Shown one piece after another: positions 34,892 through 45,972 of a stretch of DNA of 64,000 nucleotides. The translations under genes were made by a program, and so were the position numbers. Source of the DNA: Nakataea oryzae (lineage: Eukaryota; Ascomycota; Sordariomycetes; Magnaporthales; Magnaporthaceae). Position 1 is the stretch's first letter. Each line of letters opens with the position of its first letter. The stretch covers positions 1 through 64,000 of the forward strand of contig PYSQ01000156.1 in the NCBI GenBank assembly GCA_003049435.1, read 5' to 3'. The notes beneath the pieces are model-generated. The model saw nothing but the letters and a program-made list of their open reading frames with translations, was not told the DNA's origin and searched no databases.

Positions 34892-36745
34892 TTACGCGGC
34901 CCCCCTCCTGGAGTGGCTGCGCGGAAGGTGGTAGCCGACGTAGGAGCGCGGCCGCGGCCGCATCTTGAAGGATGGGGGCGCGTCGGCCGCCGCCGCCGCC
35001 TGCTGCGCCGCGTCGCTGTCCTCGGCCGCGTCCTCAAAGGCCGGGTGGCAGTAGACGTCGGCCGGGTAGGTGACGCCGCCGGCGCCGGCGCCCCAGCTGT
35101 CCCACTGGATCTGGCGGTAGCGCCGGGCGTGCGCGCGCGCCGCCGGGCGCACCACCCGCCCCACGGCGGAGCCGAGCGAGCCGCCGACCGAGCGGCCGGC
35201 GGCGGACACGGCCTGCGACATCTGCGCGGGCCAGCCGCCGTTGTTGAGGCTGCCACGCGGCGGGCTCCACGCGGGCGGCGCGCCGTCGCTCCGCTCGGCC
35301 CGCAGCGGGCCCGGGCCGGTCCAGCCGGTGCCGTAGCGCCGGGCCAGGGTCAGGCAGAGCGTGCGCACGGCGGGCATGGACGAGACGACGAAGCCGGCCA
35401 CGAGCTCGATCGAGGTCCAGTACGTCAGGGGCACGTAGTCCCACGTCGGGTCGGCCGAGTCGCCGAAGCCTTCGAGCGTGCTGAGGCGCAGCACCGTCGC
35501 GACGCAGCCGAAGCCGCCGACGGCGAACATGGCCGCCACGTACGTCTTGTTGCGCCGCGACATGCCCGCCAGCCCGGCCACCAGGAGGGCCGGGAGCGTG
35601 ATGATGACGACGTCCTGGATGATGGCCAGGCCCGAGTTGGCGTAGGCGAGCTTGGTCGTGGACAGGCACGAGCCCTGCTTGATGTCCCTGTCCCAGAAGC
35701 GCTCGACGGGGCGGCAGGACAGGATGGTGAGGATGAGGATGATGGTGCTGGAGAGCACCGTGATGACCAGAGACAGGATCACGGCGATCCGGAAGGCCCT
35801 GAAGAGCTTGAAGAGGCGCAAGTAAAACGAGAGGATGGACACCTTGATTAGGGTGAGAGAGATGATGTATAGGTTCTCGGCGATGTAGACTTAAAGATTT
35901 GAGTTGTGTCAGTTGAGTTCAAACGTGGAGATACGCTCGGTTGAACAGGATCTCGGCAACCTACGACTGAGGATGCTGCTCTTGAGGCTGTTTGCATCAG
36001 GCAGGTCGTATAGATGTGTGCTGAACCCGTGCTCAAAGCCTGGCATCACTCGTCAGCACATGCACGACTGTATTGATAATGGAGGGAGGGAGGGAGGGAG
36101 AGATGGAGCTTACTCAATAGAAGAGGAACAAGCATGAGGATAGTGAGGATCTAGTAAGATGGCCGCAAGATAAAAGTCAGTCGGAGTCTCAAGCAGGGCG
36201 GCGTGTCCAAAAGTGGCGGTAGGACATACGAGAGCCACAGTGACAAAGTAGTCCTCGATGAAGAACTCGCGAGCCATCACGCGAGCCACCAGGCGGAGCA
36301 CCACGGCGACGGCTGCGATGGCGAACAGGACGCTGAGGACCGCCGTGCCCTCCTTGGCCTTGCTGGGGTGCGGGTACCTGCACAGCGAGGCCTGGACCTT
36401 GGCGACAGTCAGGCCTTCGGCCACGGTGCAGTTGGCCTGCATGCATTGCGACACTTGCTCGGCCAGCTCGCGGCTCTCGCAGAGGCATGCCGTGTCGTCG
36501 GCCTCGCAGTGCCCCGGAAGGGAGACGGCGAGACATGACACCTGTACAGGGCGGAGTCACCGGCCGTTAGCCAAAGTCCCGCACAGGCAGGCAGCCGTGT
36601 AAGCGGGAGATGGGGTGCGGGATTGTATTACCCCACAGGCTGGCAGGTCCTGGATGCCAAGTTCGCGCTGACGGTTGCTCGTTGTCGGCTGGGCCCCAGC
36701 CAGGGCGAGGCAGACACAGAGGAGGAGAGACCGCGCCGAGACCAT
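34892..36745 (-). CDS. CFEM-domain G-protein-coupled receptor (Pth11-like)
   Basis: Five exons: 36745-36632, 36541-36230, 36150-36114 (37 nt), 36039-35965 and 35889-34892. Introns are 90, 79, 74 and 75 bp. The product is 511 aa. A signal peptide (LLLCVCLALAGA) is followed by a complete CFEM domain with eight cysteines (ACGVSC, GHC, TACLC, SQC, ANC, ASLC) and the conserved Asp (EADDTACLC). Seven helices follow: VLSVLFAIAAVAVVLRLVAR, a short ILTILMLVPLLL helix from the 37-nt exon, LYIAENLYIISLTLIKVSIL and others. A 130-residue cytosolic tail is rich in Ala, Gly and Arg. This is the architecture of Magnaporthe Pth11: an extracellular CFEM module on a seven-helix receptor for surface or host cues. 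Ligand unknown. Intron 3 contains a GGGA repeat. Confidence 0.9.
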
Positions 36746-38721
36746 CTTGATGATTGATGTCTTGGTGTTTCGTGCAGGATGCAGTGGTGTGTTGCTGGAC
36801 GTCGCGATAGACTCGGTTCGAGTTTTCTATAGTCTTCCCATCCCGAGCTGTCGTCTACCATTCCCTGCTTGGAACTTCTCTCCTACCGCACTTCTCGAGT
36901 CGGTATGTGGGCCGTCTTACCAGAGATGTTGCCGGGTGCCAGACATCGTGGGTGAGGCACCAGAGCCGGGAATCAGGACTATTTTGTAGGCAGCTCGAAA
37001 GTAGCTTGGGATGCCAAGCCGTTCGGCACCACTGTCTGACCGCATGTTCGTCTTGTTCGCCCCAGACCCTCCCCCTCCTACAGTCAAGCCAGAGCCGTGG
37101 AACCTAGACCGTTGGATGCGTTCTGCTTCTGCCCACCGGTCCGGAGAGAGCGCATCCGGAGAGAGCGCATCCGGCGAGGAGAGCTTGGGGGAAGGGCCAA
37201 CTGACAGCATCTCTGCCTTGTTCCCTGCAGGTGTGTCGTTCATGGAACAGGCCTGCAGCTCTCTGGAGGGGGACGCAGACATGGAGAAGCCCACATGGTA
37301 TTCAGATGTAGACTTTGGGCAGATATTAGATCAAACGCGATCGGGGAGGCTAGAGGTCGGAACCTGCTCTTGCCAAGGGCTACCCGCAGCCGACGCCTGG
37401 CACGGGGCTCTTTGCAGGCCAGGATGAAGCTGGAAGGCCAATGAACGCCATAGCAGCTCGAGATTGGACGGGGCACTCTTGGTCCATGGCCGGGAAAGGC
37501 CGAGGGATTGGCGGCGGGCAAGGCCAGCCCTGCTGCTGCTTATCGTTCCAGTTGGCGCCCTGTTGCTGCTCGCAGGTCCAGTTGGCGTACTTGTCGCTGC
37601 CCTGGAAAGGACGAGATTGGGACAAACTGGCAGGCCTGCTTGGCAAGCCGCCTCTGCACGGCCGAGTGTCACTTTTCCCGTCGCGGTGTGAGCAAGTGTT
37701 CAACAGGCTAGGCTGTACGAGGTTGGCAGAGACCCTTTGGCCGGACGATGCTGTCTGAGCCACGCAGCGTCGGCGGCCACGGCCCTCGCCGTTAGTAATG
37801 CTCTGGTTCGTTCCGCTGCTGCGAGCCGCCTGTTGACACGCGCGACGCTGCATCGTCTCTTTGCCGAATGCAAATGCGATGCATGTGTGTGTTTGTTTGT
37901 GTGTAGGGTCAAAGCAAGGGCGGCTGGCCTTTCGCTGGCACAGCCGAAAAGAGGTTTTCAATGCAGTCCAGGTGCGTCTGGGTCTCGCTCGCCCCCGCAA
38001 GCCGCAGGGCCCAGAGGCCGCTCTCGCTCGTCCCAAAAGCAAACGTCCCGCACGAAGGCTATCCCGCGGGCGCAGAGGCCTCGCCCAACGGTTGGCAGCC
38101 AACCGGGTCTTCGGTACGTCGCCCGCGGCATATGCACGCGCATTGGATCTCGATCGGACTGTGCCTCCGCATGCCCGCGAGCTGCCGTGCAACCAAAATC
38201 TAGGGACTCGGCCCATCGGCACTTGGGGAGCGAATCCGTGGCTCCCCAAAAAGGGGAATTTCTGCGCTTCATGCAGCCTCGGGCTTGGCCAGTCTAGGCC
38301 TCTGCGCCGCGTCTGAGCCCCTCGTGGATTTCAAAGGAAAACAGCATCGGATGCGGTGGGGAAACAGCGTCTACATATACATCTAAATCTAGGCAGAGGC
38401 CTGGATTCTCCAGCCCGAATGCACGAGACTATCTACATGGCAAAGAAACAATCACAAGACCGCCCAAGGAGAGCGCCGACATGCCCGCCCAAAAAACATG
38501 GCCACCCAACACAGTCAGTCCTCCATCCCATGCGGGCGGCAAAGATGCCCGTTCCAAATAAACCCCGGACACCCCCATCCAGTCGCCCTGATCAATTACC
38601 CTAGGCCCCCGTATGGTGCCGAGCCGAGCCGGTTTGCCCCCTCGGCTCTGTTCCGTTGGCGCTTGCCACGGAAGCCATATCCTGGCCTGGGCCAGACTCT
38701 ATTTAAACTCTGCGTGTCAAG
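36746..38721. other. intergenic region; possible small frame with 15-bp repeat
   Basis: 2 kb upstream of the CFEM receptor. A 15-bp direct repeat lies at 37140-37183 inside frames open on both strands (37011-37427, + and 37294-36917, -). Neither has a motif, so no gene is called. Other frames here look like chance. Confidence 0.4.
37140..37183 (+). repeat. 15-bp tandem direct repeat, about 2.9 copies
   Basis: Unit tccggagagagcgca, two exact copies (37140-37154, 37155-37169) and a third diverged partial copy. The period is a multiple of three, giving SGESA repeats on + and SPDAL repeats on -. Confidence 0.85.
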
Positions 38722-39700
38722 CTACGTGCTGACAAAATGAGCCACGTACGCAACCTCCATCATGGAGCCGTAGCCGTCAAGGGTATCGCCGTTGGGAGGG
38801 CCAGGGACTGTGTTTGTTGCCCACGGGCTTCATTAGCCGATGTTTTCTTTTTCTATGCTTCATCAGGGGAAGAGGTCGCAGAATAGAAATGAAAGAAAAA
38901 AAAAGAAAAAAAAAAAACTCACACGTCCCACCGACAGCCATGTTTAGAATGAAGTAGACAGGCGAGTGGCACAGGGTAGCCCACAGGGACTCGTCGCCGA
39001 TGCGGTCGCCGTTTATGCTGAAGAACTGGCGGCCGTCGATGAACCACGAGATGCTCTCGGACTGCCAGTTGCCGGGCCGCCTGTCCCACTGGATGCGCCA
39101 GGTGTGCCAGCCCTGGTCCGGGATCCCGGTGGTGCCGCCGATGCCCGTGGGCTCGTTGCACCGGCCGCCCGGGTACACGTCGCAGTGCACGGTCCCGTAG
39201 CCCGTCAGGGCCCCGTTGACCGTCTCGAGCACGTCGAGCTCGCCGGACCGCGGCCACGGCGTGCCGCGCCGGATGGCGTCGCCCAGCAGCCAAAAGGCCG
39301 GCCACAGGCCCTTCTTGCGCGCCACGGCGTGGTCGCCGAACCGGATCAGCGCCTCGGCCGCCGTCACGCCGCCGGCCTGGGGCGCGAAGGTGTACTTTGA
39401 CTCGGCCCGGCCGGAAGTCCACTCGCCCGTCTGGGCGTTGCGCCAGGGCACGATCTGCAGCGTCTGGCCGCCCGAGACCTGCATGTTGCGCGTGTCGGTG
39501 GTGTAGCGCTGCAGCTCGCCGTTGACGCGGATGTCGGTGATGGTGTTCCACAGCCCGGCGTCGGGCGCGGCCCCGGCGGGGCCCGAGAAGACGTCCTGCC
39601 AGACGAGGCGCAGCCCGCTGTAGGCCGGGGCGGCCCAGCCCGCGACCCGCAGGGGCCCGCCGAGGAGGAGGAGGAGGGGTGTGCCGCCGAGGAGCCGCAT
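38722..39700 (-). CDS. secreted GH16 family beta-glucanase
   Basis: Two exons: 39700-38923 and 38807-38722, with a 115-bp intron (GTGAGT...CACAG) that is very T-rich on the coding strand. The product is 287 aa. The signal peptide (LLGGTPLLLLLGGPLRVAG) is followed by the GH16 jelly-roll. The catalytic motif is complete: SGELDVLETVNG, fitting E-[ILV]-D-x-x-E with nucleophile and acid/base. Other family landmarks are KKGLWPAFWLLG, QGWHTWRIQWD, SISWFIDGRQFF, YFILNMAVGG and a C-terminal MMEVAYVAHF strand from exon 2. It should cleave beta-1,3(4)- or beta-1,3-glucans in the fungal wall or in substrates. There is no GPI signal, so it is probably free or wall-trapped. An upstream in-frame ATG would place a non-signal segment before the signal peptide and is rejected. 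Confidence 0.92.
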
Positions 39701-40962
39701 TGTATGCGGATGCGGGTGCTGCTGGTGGCGCTGGCTGCGCACAAGGATGGGCGAAGGGGGGCTGGCTTTAAGACGATAACAACGCGCAGCTTGCACGACG
39801 ACATCGAGCTCTCTGATATGCCTACAAGTCCGTGCCCGCCGCCCTTTCGATCTTGACATCGAACGCATTAATCTTGGGCTTTATACTTGACTCTCGCGCC
39901 TACATTCACGTCAGATGTCGCAAAGACATGACCTACGCATGGTGTGCTGGAGTGAATCATGGTCGGGACCAGGTGAAGGAAATAAGGGGGTCAATCTAAT
40001 CCGTGACCTCGCATGCTGGTTTCTATGACCAGCTGGATGGTCGGTATTGTGAACGCGGCGAGAGAAGAAGAAAAAAAAACTGATGTCGGTGGCGAGCACC
40101 GCTTCGGCCCAGGCCCGCTGAGCGCAGGGCCTCATGGCATGGACGGTTTTGCCAGCAGCCAGCAGCCCTGGCAGGCGTCAGGCCCGAGGTGATGCAGCCC
40201 ACAGCCCCGGTTCCCAGGTGTCATCCACCTGCCCTCGCCCGCATGTGCGTAGGGCTCGTTGACGCCTGGGTGTCTCGGTGCCAGCTCGCGTGGCAGCGGC
40301 GCAACGGTCTTCTCCGCATGCGGAGAAGCACATAACCGGTCAGGGGCGACCGCCGCGTGACGGCCGCCGACGGCACAGGTTAAGATCAGGGCACCCTCCC
40401 CCAGGAATTTTTGACAAATGTTTTTTTTGCAGTTCTAGTCAACGTGTGTTTTGCCGACGTCTTGTTGCTGATGCCGCTCGTGGTTCCCCTGTTGACCGCG
40501 GCGTGGTGCTTGGCTGTGGTTGGCCTGCGGGCTGTGCGTGCAGCGTGGGCGGCTTCGCTCACCTGCATGCAGCAAGTGGCAAATGGGCGTAGAGAGGAAA
40601 AGGTTTTTCGACCAAGTCATTTCCTGCGATGCCACTGCTCGTGCCTAAGTAAGGCCGGCCCGAAACAAACAGCGAGGGTGAAATTGAATAGGAGTAAAAG
40701 TATCCTCAAGCCATGGAAAAGAGTGGATTTTATGCCGCCCATTGCCGCAGCCCTGGTGCGTTTTGGCGCTGGTAGAGCCGCGCCTCAAATGGCAATATGC
40801 GTTTTCGGAGATGGAGCGAGCAGAAAAGTCATCAGGCCGCATTGTCGGGACGGCCAGCTCCTTGTCGTCAATCATGGGGTTTGGCCGGTCAGCACGCTTC
40901 GAATCTAGCCACCTCGGGGAAGATCGACCGCAGATCGCAGCGAGTCCCCCGTGCCAGGCGAG
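39701..40962. other. divergent promoter region, no gene seen
   Basis: 1.26 kb between GH16 (-) and the HEFSH-motif gene (+). An open frame at 40411-40908 (+) begins with a hydrophobic stretch but has no further support. Nothing else noted. Confidence 0.4.
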
Positions 40963-42179
40963 ATGCGTCTTGCGCTTGTCCCTGCAGCCCTGCTCCGCTG
41001 CGGCACCGCCCTCGCCATGCTGTCCAAGCCTGCGATGAGACCCGAATTTGACATGGAAAGACAGGATTTGCAGCTCGCGCGAGATCTTCCTGACCGGCTA
41101 TATGTGAAAGAGCCGTGGGATCGCGATCTCGTTCCCGAGGTAGTATGTTGCGACATTCTAGAAATCCAGTATGCAGGGGTGCCCCCACAAGTTGATTCTG
41201 ACTGCCATCTCGGGCCCAGTTCTACACCAGTCGGGTGAGAAACTACTCTTACAGCCCGTTTGATATCGAGACCATGAACGTCCAGTACTCGGACTGTCCT
41301 CACTACCAGGTTGTCAGCCGGCACAAGCAGTACGAGGAGTCTTGGGACTCCATTCTCAAGGTGTGCATTGGGCCGCGGTGGAAGCTCGGAGCTCGGAATG
41401 GTGGCGAACAGCTGACCGAAAGCCCTCCAGACACTTTCCCAGGTGCCGGTTGGCATGCGGCAGTGGACGGGCAACCTCCTCTTCCTGCCCGAGGGGTCGA
41501 CATCTGCATTCCAGTGGAGGTCGACGCTGACCTTCACCAAGAACCTCTTCACCCTCGGAGTCGCCGCCCACGAGTTCAGCCACGTGCTGGACCAGTATGC
41601 GCTGGCAGACGTCGTCGAGGAGCATGGGTACAGGGTCGGGACCCGGTATTCGCACACCGTCATGTGGGCAGACGCCTACAACAATGACTCGGCTACAGCC
41701 ACGCCCTATGGGCGAACAAGCGTAAGGAGGCCTTTCTCCAGTGGGCCTGGCGATTGACTTTTCCTGTCTGATTCGTGAAGCTGAAAAAAAAGACGTGGTT
41801 GTGTCAGTGGATCGAGAACTTTGCCGACGCCGGCCGCTTCGCCATCTCGGACATGACCATCCCAGGCGGGATAATATCCTGGCACAGAAACTGGTCTGCA
41901 ATTGCGGCGCAGAACGCCGACTACCGCCAGCGGCTGGAGCGCGTCATTTTCCCGGCCGGGTTCCCTCGGGCGGGCGTCTGCACGGCAAAGGTGCCCAGCG
42001 CGCCCGCGGTGTCAAAGCACACGGGCAAAGAGTCGGACGGCGAGGGAGCCATGTCCGGGGCGGAAAGGAGGAGGTGGACCAAGAGCAGGGCTGACGCGGT
42101 GCCTGCCGGCGCCGAGGACATTCCGTTTATCATCCTGCCAGAATTCGATTCGGAACCGGTAGTGTACGAGGGACCGTAA
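40963..42179 (+). CDS. secreted protein with HEFSH metalloprotease-like motif
   Basis: Four exons: 40963-41139, 41220-41360, 41443-41721 and 41808-42179. Introns are 80, 82 and 86 bp, with CTGAC branch sites in the first three. The product is 322 aa. The start carries a short hydrophobic signal-like segment (MRLALVPAALLRCGTALA). The conserved-looking core is FYTSRVRNYSYSPFDIETMNVQYSDC, then VGMRQWTGNLLFLP, TFTKNLFTLGVAAHEFSHVLDQYAL and WIENFADAGRFAISDM. HEFSH is an HExxH zinc-peptidase signature, and a downstream E (WIENFADAGR) could be the third ligand; this is inference. From memory the layout resembles the CON-13-type conidiation-associated secreted proteins, which I cannot confirm. The acceptor of intron 3 could also be at 41781 (adding nine residues), but the CAG at 41805-41807 gives the smoother protein. 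Confidence 0.72.
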
Positions 42180-42546
42180 TGCACCAGCATGCAGAAATGG
42201 GTTATGTCGTGGATCCTTTATTGGCAGTGTGGCTACTGCAGAGTTTGGAAAGGAGCAGGGTAAAAGTGCGCCCAAAAGAAAAGGAAAGGGCTCCAGTCAA
42301 AGGGGAAAGAATGCAGCGAACGGACTGAACCCGCCGTGACAAAGGCCTAAAATTAAAGCGTGAAGCAAATACGGGTATCGCCGCTAGCAAGAGAAATTAA
42401 ACCCGATACGATGGTCAAGTCATAGCCTTGAAGTTGAAAACAACCCCTATTGCCTGATGCGGGAATCGCCAAAGCTCAAAAGAAAAGGCTGGAACAAAAA
42501 GAAAAAAAAGGGAGGTTGATGAGCCTGTAGGCAACATCGGGAATTG
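42180..42546. other. intergenic region between a protein gene and tRNA genes
   Basis: 367 bp. It holds the 3' region of the HEFSH gene and, on the minus strand, the tRNA pair's termination signal at 42496-42509. Confidence 0.5.
42496..42509 (-). terminator. RNA polymerase III oligo-T terminator for the tRNA pair
   Basis: On the minus strand a run of eight T's (42509-42502), one C and five T's, 37 nt after the 3' end of tRNA-Lys. It is the first T-run of four or more after either tRNA. Confidence 0.75.
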
Positions 42547-42619
42547 AGCCCGATGCGGGGGTCGAACCCGCAACCTTGAGATTAAGAGTCTCACGCTCTA
42601 CCGATTGAGCTAACCGGGC
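42547..42619 (-). tRNA. tRNA-Lys(CTT)
   Basis: The 73-nt sequence folds with every helix intact: acceptor GCCCGGT/ATCGGGC, D stem GCTC/GAGC, anticodon stem TGAGA/TCTCA with loop CTCTTAA (anticodon CTT, reading AAG), and T stem GCGGG/CCCGC with TTCGACC loop. No intron. The discriminator base is T. It lies 5 nt downstream of tRNA-Glu with no T-run between them, so the two are probably transcribed as one Pol III precursor. Confidence 0.96.
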
Positions 42620-42624
42620 GGTGG

Positions 42625-42720
42625 CTCCGATACGGGGAATCGAACCCCGGGCTCGACGGGGACCCAGCAGGAAGTTCCATGCTTGAGAGCGTCGGATGTT
42701 AGCCACTACACCATATCGGA
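42625..42720 (-). tRNA. tRNA-Glu(CTC) with a 24-nt intron
   Basis: Mature length 72 nt plus a 24-nt intron. Acceptor TCCGATA/TATCGGA, D stem GTGT/ACAT, anticodon stem CGACG/CGTCG, T stem CGGGG/CCCCG with TTCGATT loop. Reading the loop as CTCTCA-[intron]-C gives anticodon CTC (codon GAG). The intron (about 42683-42660) sits one base 3' of the anticodon, the canonical position for nuclear tRNA introns. It is the upstream partner of a tight pair with tRNA-Lys. Confidence 0.94.
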
Positions 42721-43704
42721 TGTGATCTCTTGTGTTGGGGATTGTGCGACGGTGGCGAGTCTATATCCTGCGACCCACCTAGGGCTGTAACGGGTTTGCC
42801 CTGCGTCACACACTCGCATGTACGGGTGGTCCGTGGGGTTGGGAGGGCCACGTGCGTGGGTGGATGGGGGACTGGCTGCTCCCCTTGGACTGCGAGGGCG
42901 ACTCGCGTGTGGCTGGCAGACAGACCAAAGTTCTAGACCCGCAGCGCCCGCCTATCCTCGGGGCCAGCACCCGAGAGAACGGGATCGCGATCGAAATTAG
43001 CTCTTGTCTCGTCTCATGTTGCCGCAAGGCAGATTTTCCTTCTTTTCCGTGGGCAGGGAGGGTGGTTTGGTCTTGAACGCTCTCGCCCGCTGTTTCGCCC
43101 GGCATTGACAGCCCCAAGGCCCAGAACAGCCAGCGCCAGCGACAACCCGTCCGACCCCGGGCGGTATCGTGACAGCCGAATCTATCCAGGGGCCTGCCTG
43201 CCTGTTCACTCGATGGGGTGTTCCTGCTCAATTCGCGGCCAGGCTTTTGCGTGTCCTGGTCCAGACTGCGGGCACTCTCAGACCCGGGCCGCAAACGCCC
43301 CTCCCGACGGGGCTGGATTCCGGACAAAGCCTCCAAAGATCATGCGCATCATGCGCATCAGCATCAAGTGAGAAGTTTACCATTATCGTTGCCGTGAATT
43401 ATGGGTATATGCCGAGAACTGGAAAAGAGACTTCAACAAACAGTGCTGGTGATGCTACATGGCGTCGGTGCAGCGTGTCTATGTACGCAAGGAATCCAAG
43501 ACAAAAGTATGGCTCGCAGACATTCAGAGTATAGTGACCCCGGGCAGCCCGGATGCGAATGCCCGGAGAGGCCCTGCGGCGGAAATCCCAAGCCGGGACA
43601 TTGGGTTATTCCGGTCACACCAAAAAAAAAATATCAGGAAACCCTATCGACGTCTCCGCCCTTGAAGTGTTTTTGATAGCCGAAACACCCCGCCGCTGCG
43701 TCCC
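42721..43704. other. intergenic region upstream of the tRNA pair
   Basis: About 1 kb between the tRNA pair and the 3' end of the GH128 gene. No gene or motif I can support. Confidence 0.45.
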
Positions 43705-44800
43705 CTACAACGCAAGCGCCAAGGCCACGGCCACTCCGGCGACGGCAGCAACCCGGCGCGCCAGCTCGCCGCCGGGGATGAGCTGTGCGGGCGAGGCCCC
43801 GCTGGTGCTTCCGCTCTGCGGCAGGACGCCCGTCGGCGGCTTGTCGAGGTACATGGCGCCGACGTCGGTGAGCTGGCCGCCGGCCGAGAGCATGGCCGCG
43901 TTGGGGCCGACGTTGCTCTTGGAGGCGCGGAACGAGGCAAAGATGCTGTACCGCTCGACGTCCTGGATCCGGTCCATGTACTCCATCGACATCCTGACAA
44001 AGTCCTGGGTCGCCGGGAGGTCCCGGTCGTTGAGGTTGTATTCCGTCACCCAGATTTTTTTTCCGGGGAAGCTGTGTGCAGGAGAAGTCGAGACATGTCA
44101 GCGGCACTGCTCCCACGAGGACAAACCAGAACAGAACAGGAGAAAAGAGCGTCCAAACTCACGCGGCTGCATATGTGCCAATGTGCGACGCCAGCGCACC
44201 AAAGTCGCCGTACCAGTGGATGGGGACAAAGTCAAAGGTGCAGTTCTTCTGGCTGCCGCCCTCGCTGATGATGTTGCTGCAGTTGCCCAGGAACTGCTTC
44301 AGCCACGGGATGCCGTCCCAGCTGCCCGTGGGCGCGGGCAGGCCGGCCTTGACGCCCATCTCCTGCAGCGGCATGATGTTCTTGACCCAGACGCGGGCGG
44401 CGAAGGCGGGCTGGATGTCGGAGCCGCCCCAGCTGATCTTGCCGTCGGGCTCGTTGAAGCCGAGCACGTGGCTGATCTTGACCTTTTTCACGTTGATGAG
44501 GTCGCGCACGGTGTTGAGGAAGGTGGTGTCGGACGGGTCCTTTGGCGCGCCCCACATCATGGGCACGAACTCGAACCGGTCCTGCGAGATGTTGTTGAAG
44601 ACCACGGACGGCTCGGGCCCGTAGTTGTAGTACCACGACAGCGGCGACACGGGCCGCGTCCACACGTAGTTGTCCTGCGGGTAGTCCTTGTTGGGCACGT
44701 AGCAGAGCCCGCGCTTCGGGTTCGGCTCCTGGGCCGCCGCGCCCGGGGCCCCCAGCAGGAGCGGGAGGGCCAGGGCCAGCAGCGTCGGCGGCAGGTGCAT
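43705..44800 (-). CDS. GPI-anchored GH128 beta-1,3-glucanase
   Basis: Two exons: 44800-44163 and 44071-43705, with a 91-bp intron (GTGAGT...CACAG). The product is 334 aa. The signal peptide (LLALALPLLLGAPGAAAQ) is followed by the TIM-barrel core. Landmarks in order are RGLCYVPN, SPLSWYYNYG, FVPMMWG, the acid/base motif GFNEPD, FVPIHWYG and the nucleophile motif IWVTEYN. A short Ser/Gly-rich linker ends in a hydrophobic tail (ARRVAAVAGVAVALALAL), which fits a GPI-anchor signal. The family (fungal alkali-sensitive-linkage protein type) hydrolyses or remodels beta-1,3-glucan at the cell wall. An upstream in-frame start would put 32 hydrophilic residues before the signal peptide and is rejected. 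Confidence 0.92.
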
Positions 44801-45972
44801 CGCGACGGTCGATGGGGCGAGGGCGCCGACGTGCGCGCGCGCGCAGCGGAGAGTCGGAGGGCGAGTGGAGGTCGGGAGGGGCGCGGAAAGTGGCAATTAG
44901 ATATCAACAAATTTTATAAACATTGAAGTGGCGTCCAGAGTAGCGACGGCCGTCAAGACTAAATCAACAGATGGGCCGGGCTATGGACAAAGGACGCCGC
45001 AGTGGAACGGGCGGGCGTCGGCCAGCAAAGGCGACACAGAAGCCAGAGATATCGCGGGAGACGGCGGAGGCGAGCGGCTGCGGTGGACGTCGCGGAAAAG
45101 GGCCCAATCGGCGAAAACAAGGCAACAAGCTCACGGTTGAACGAGTGATCCGTGGAACTCCTGCTCGGAACTGTGGAAGGGAAAAAAAACACCGGGTGTC
45201 ACAGCACAGCAAGAGAGAATATTATGAGCCAGGCCAGAGGGGGAAAAAAGGAAAGACTACCGGGAGAGTCGGGCTACAGCAGCCACCCCCCCAATATTGC
45301 GCCGCGAAGGATGTGTGGATGCAGGACGATGTGGAGGACGGGCAGGGGAGTCCCACGCGCTCGATACGAGCGTTCGCTGGTTCCATGCCCAGAATAGGAC
45401 TAGACGCCCGAGGCGGCTGCGGATAGAGCCTGCCACGCCAGGGGGGCAAAAACTGGGCCGGCCCAATCAGTAAACGCGCTGGCTCAGCTCGCCCAGAGCG
45501 CCCAGGGCAAGCCACGCAAGCGGGCGGTGGGCCCTGTCAGCTCGCTCTGCCTGCCTGCTCAGCATTGGCAGTTTTGACGTCCAGCACCTGGTTTCAGTCG
45601 AGGCGCCATGCAGGACAGTGGTGGGTGCTTGGCGTCAACAAAGCGCGCACCGACACTCGAACGCCGACCGGCTGTCTGTGCCGCCCACGCTGCGGACACC
45701 GGAGGGTGCTGGTCCGAAGGATTCAAGTACTACATGGTACCAAGAGGCGCCAAGAAACCAAAGTGATTTATACAAACACGGGACAATGGCCCCAATGCAT
45801 CTAATTCGGCGGAAATGCTCCAAGCACACAAATACATGACCATCGCCCTGCACCCAGCTTCTCCTCGAGCACGATTCGAGCCCGCGGGTCCGAGAGGGAC
45901 GGTTCGTTAGCCCCTCGAGCACCCCCGGGGGCGTCTCATGCATCGTCACAGGCGAGGCGTGCCGAAGCAGCA
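44801..45972. other. intergenic region, no gene seen
   Basis: 1.17 kb between two minus-strand genes (5' of GH128, 3' of thiolase). No motif-bearing frame seen. Confidence 0.45.

Noticed and set aside
36081..36101. GGGA repeat as a possible regulatory element
   Set aside because: It lies inside intron 3 of the CFEM receptor gene and is adequately explained as intronic simple sequence.
40411..40908. 165-codon frame (+) with hydrophobic start, upstream of the HEFSH gene
   Set aside because: The hydrophobic segment is followed by low-plausibility sequence, no splice partner, and it sits in a promoter region.
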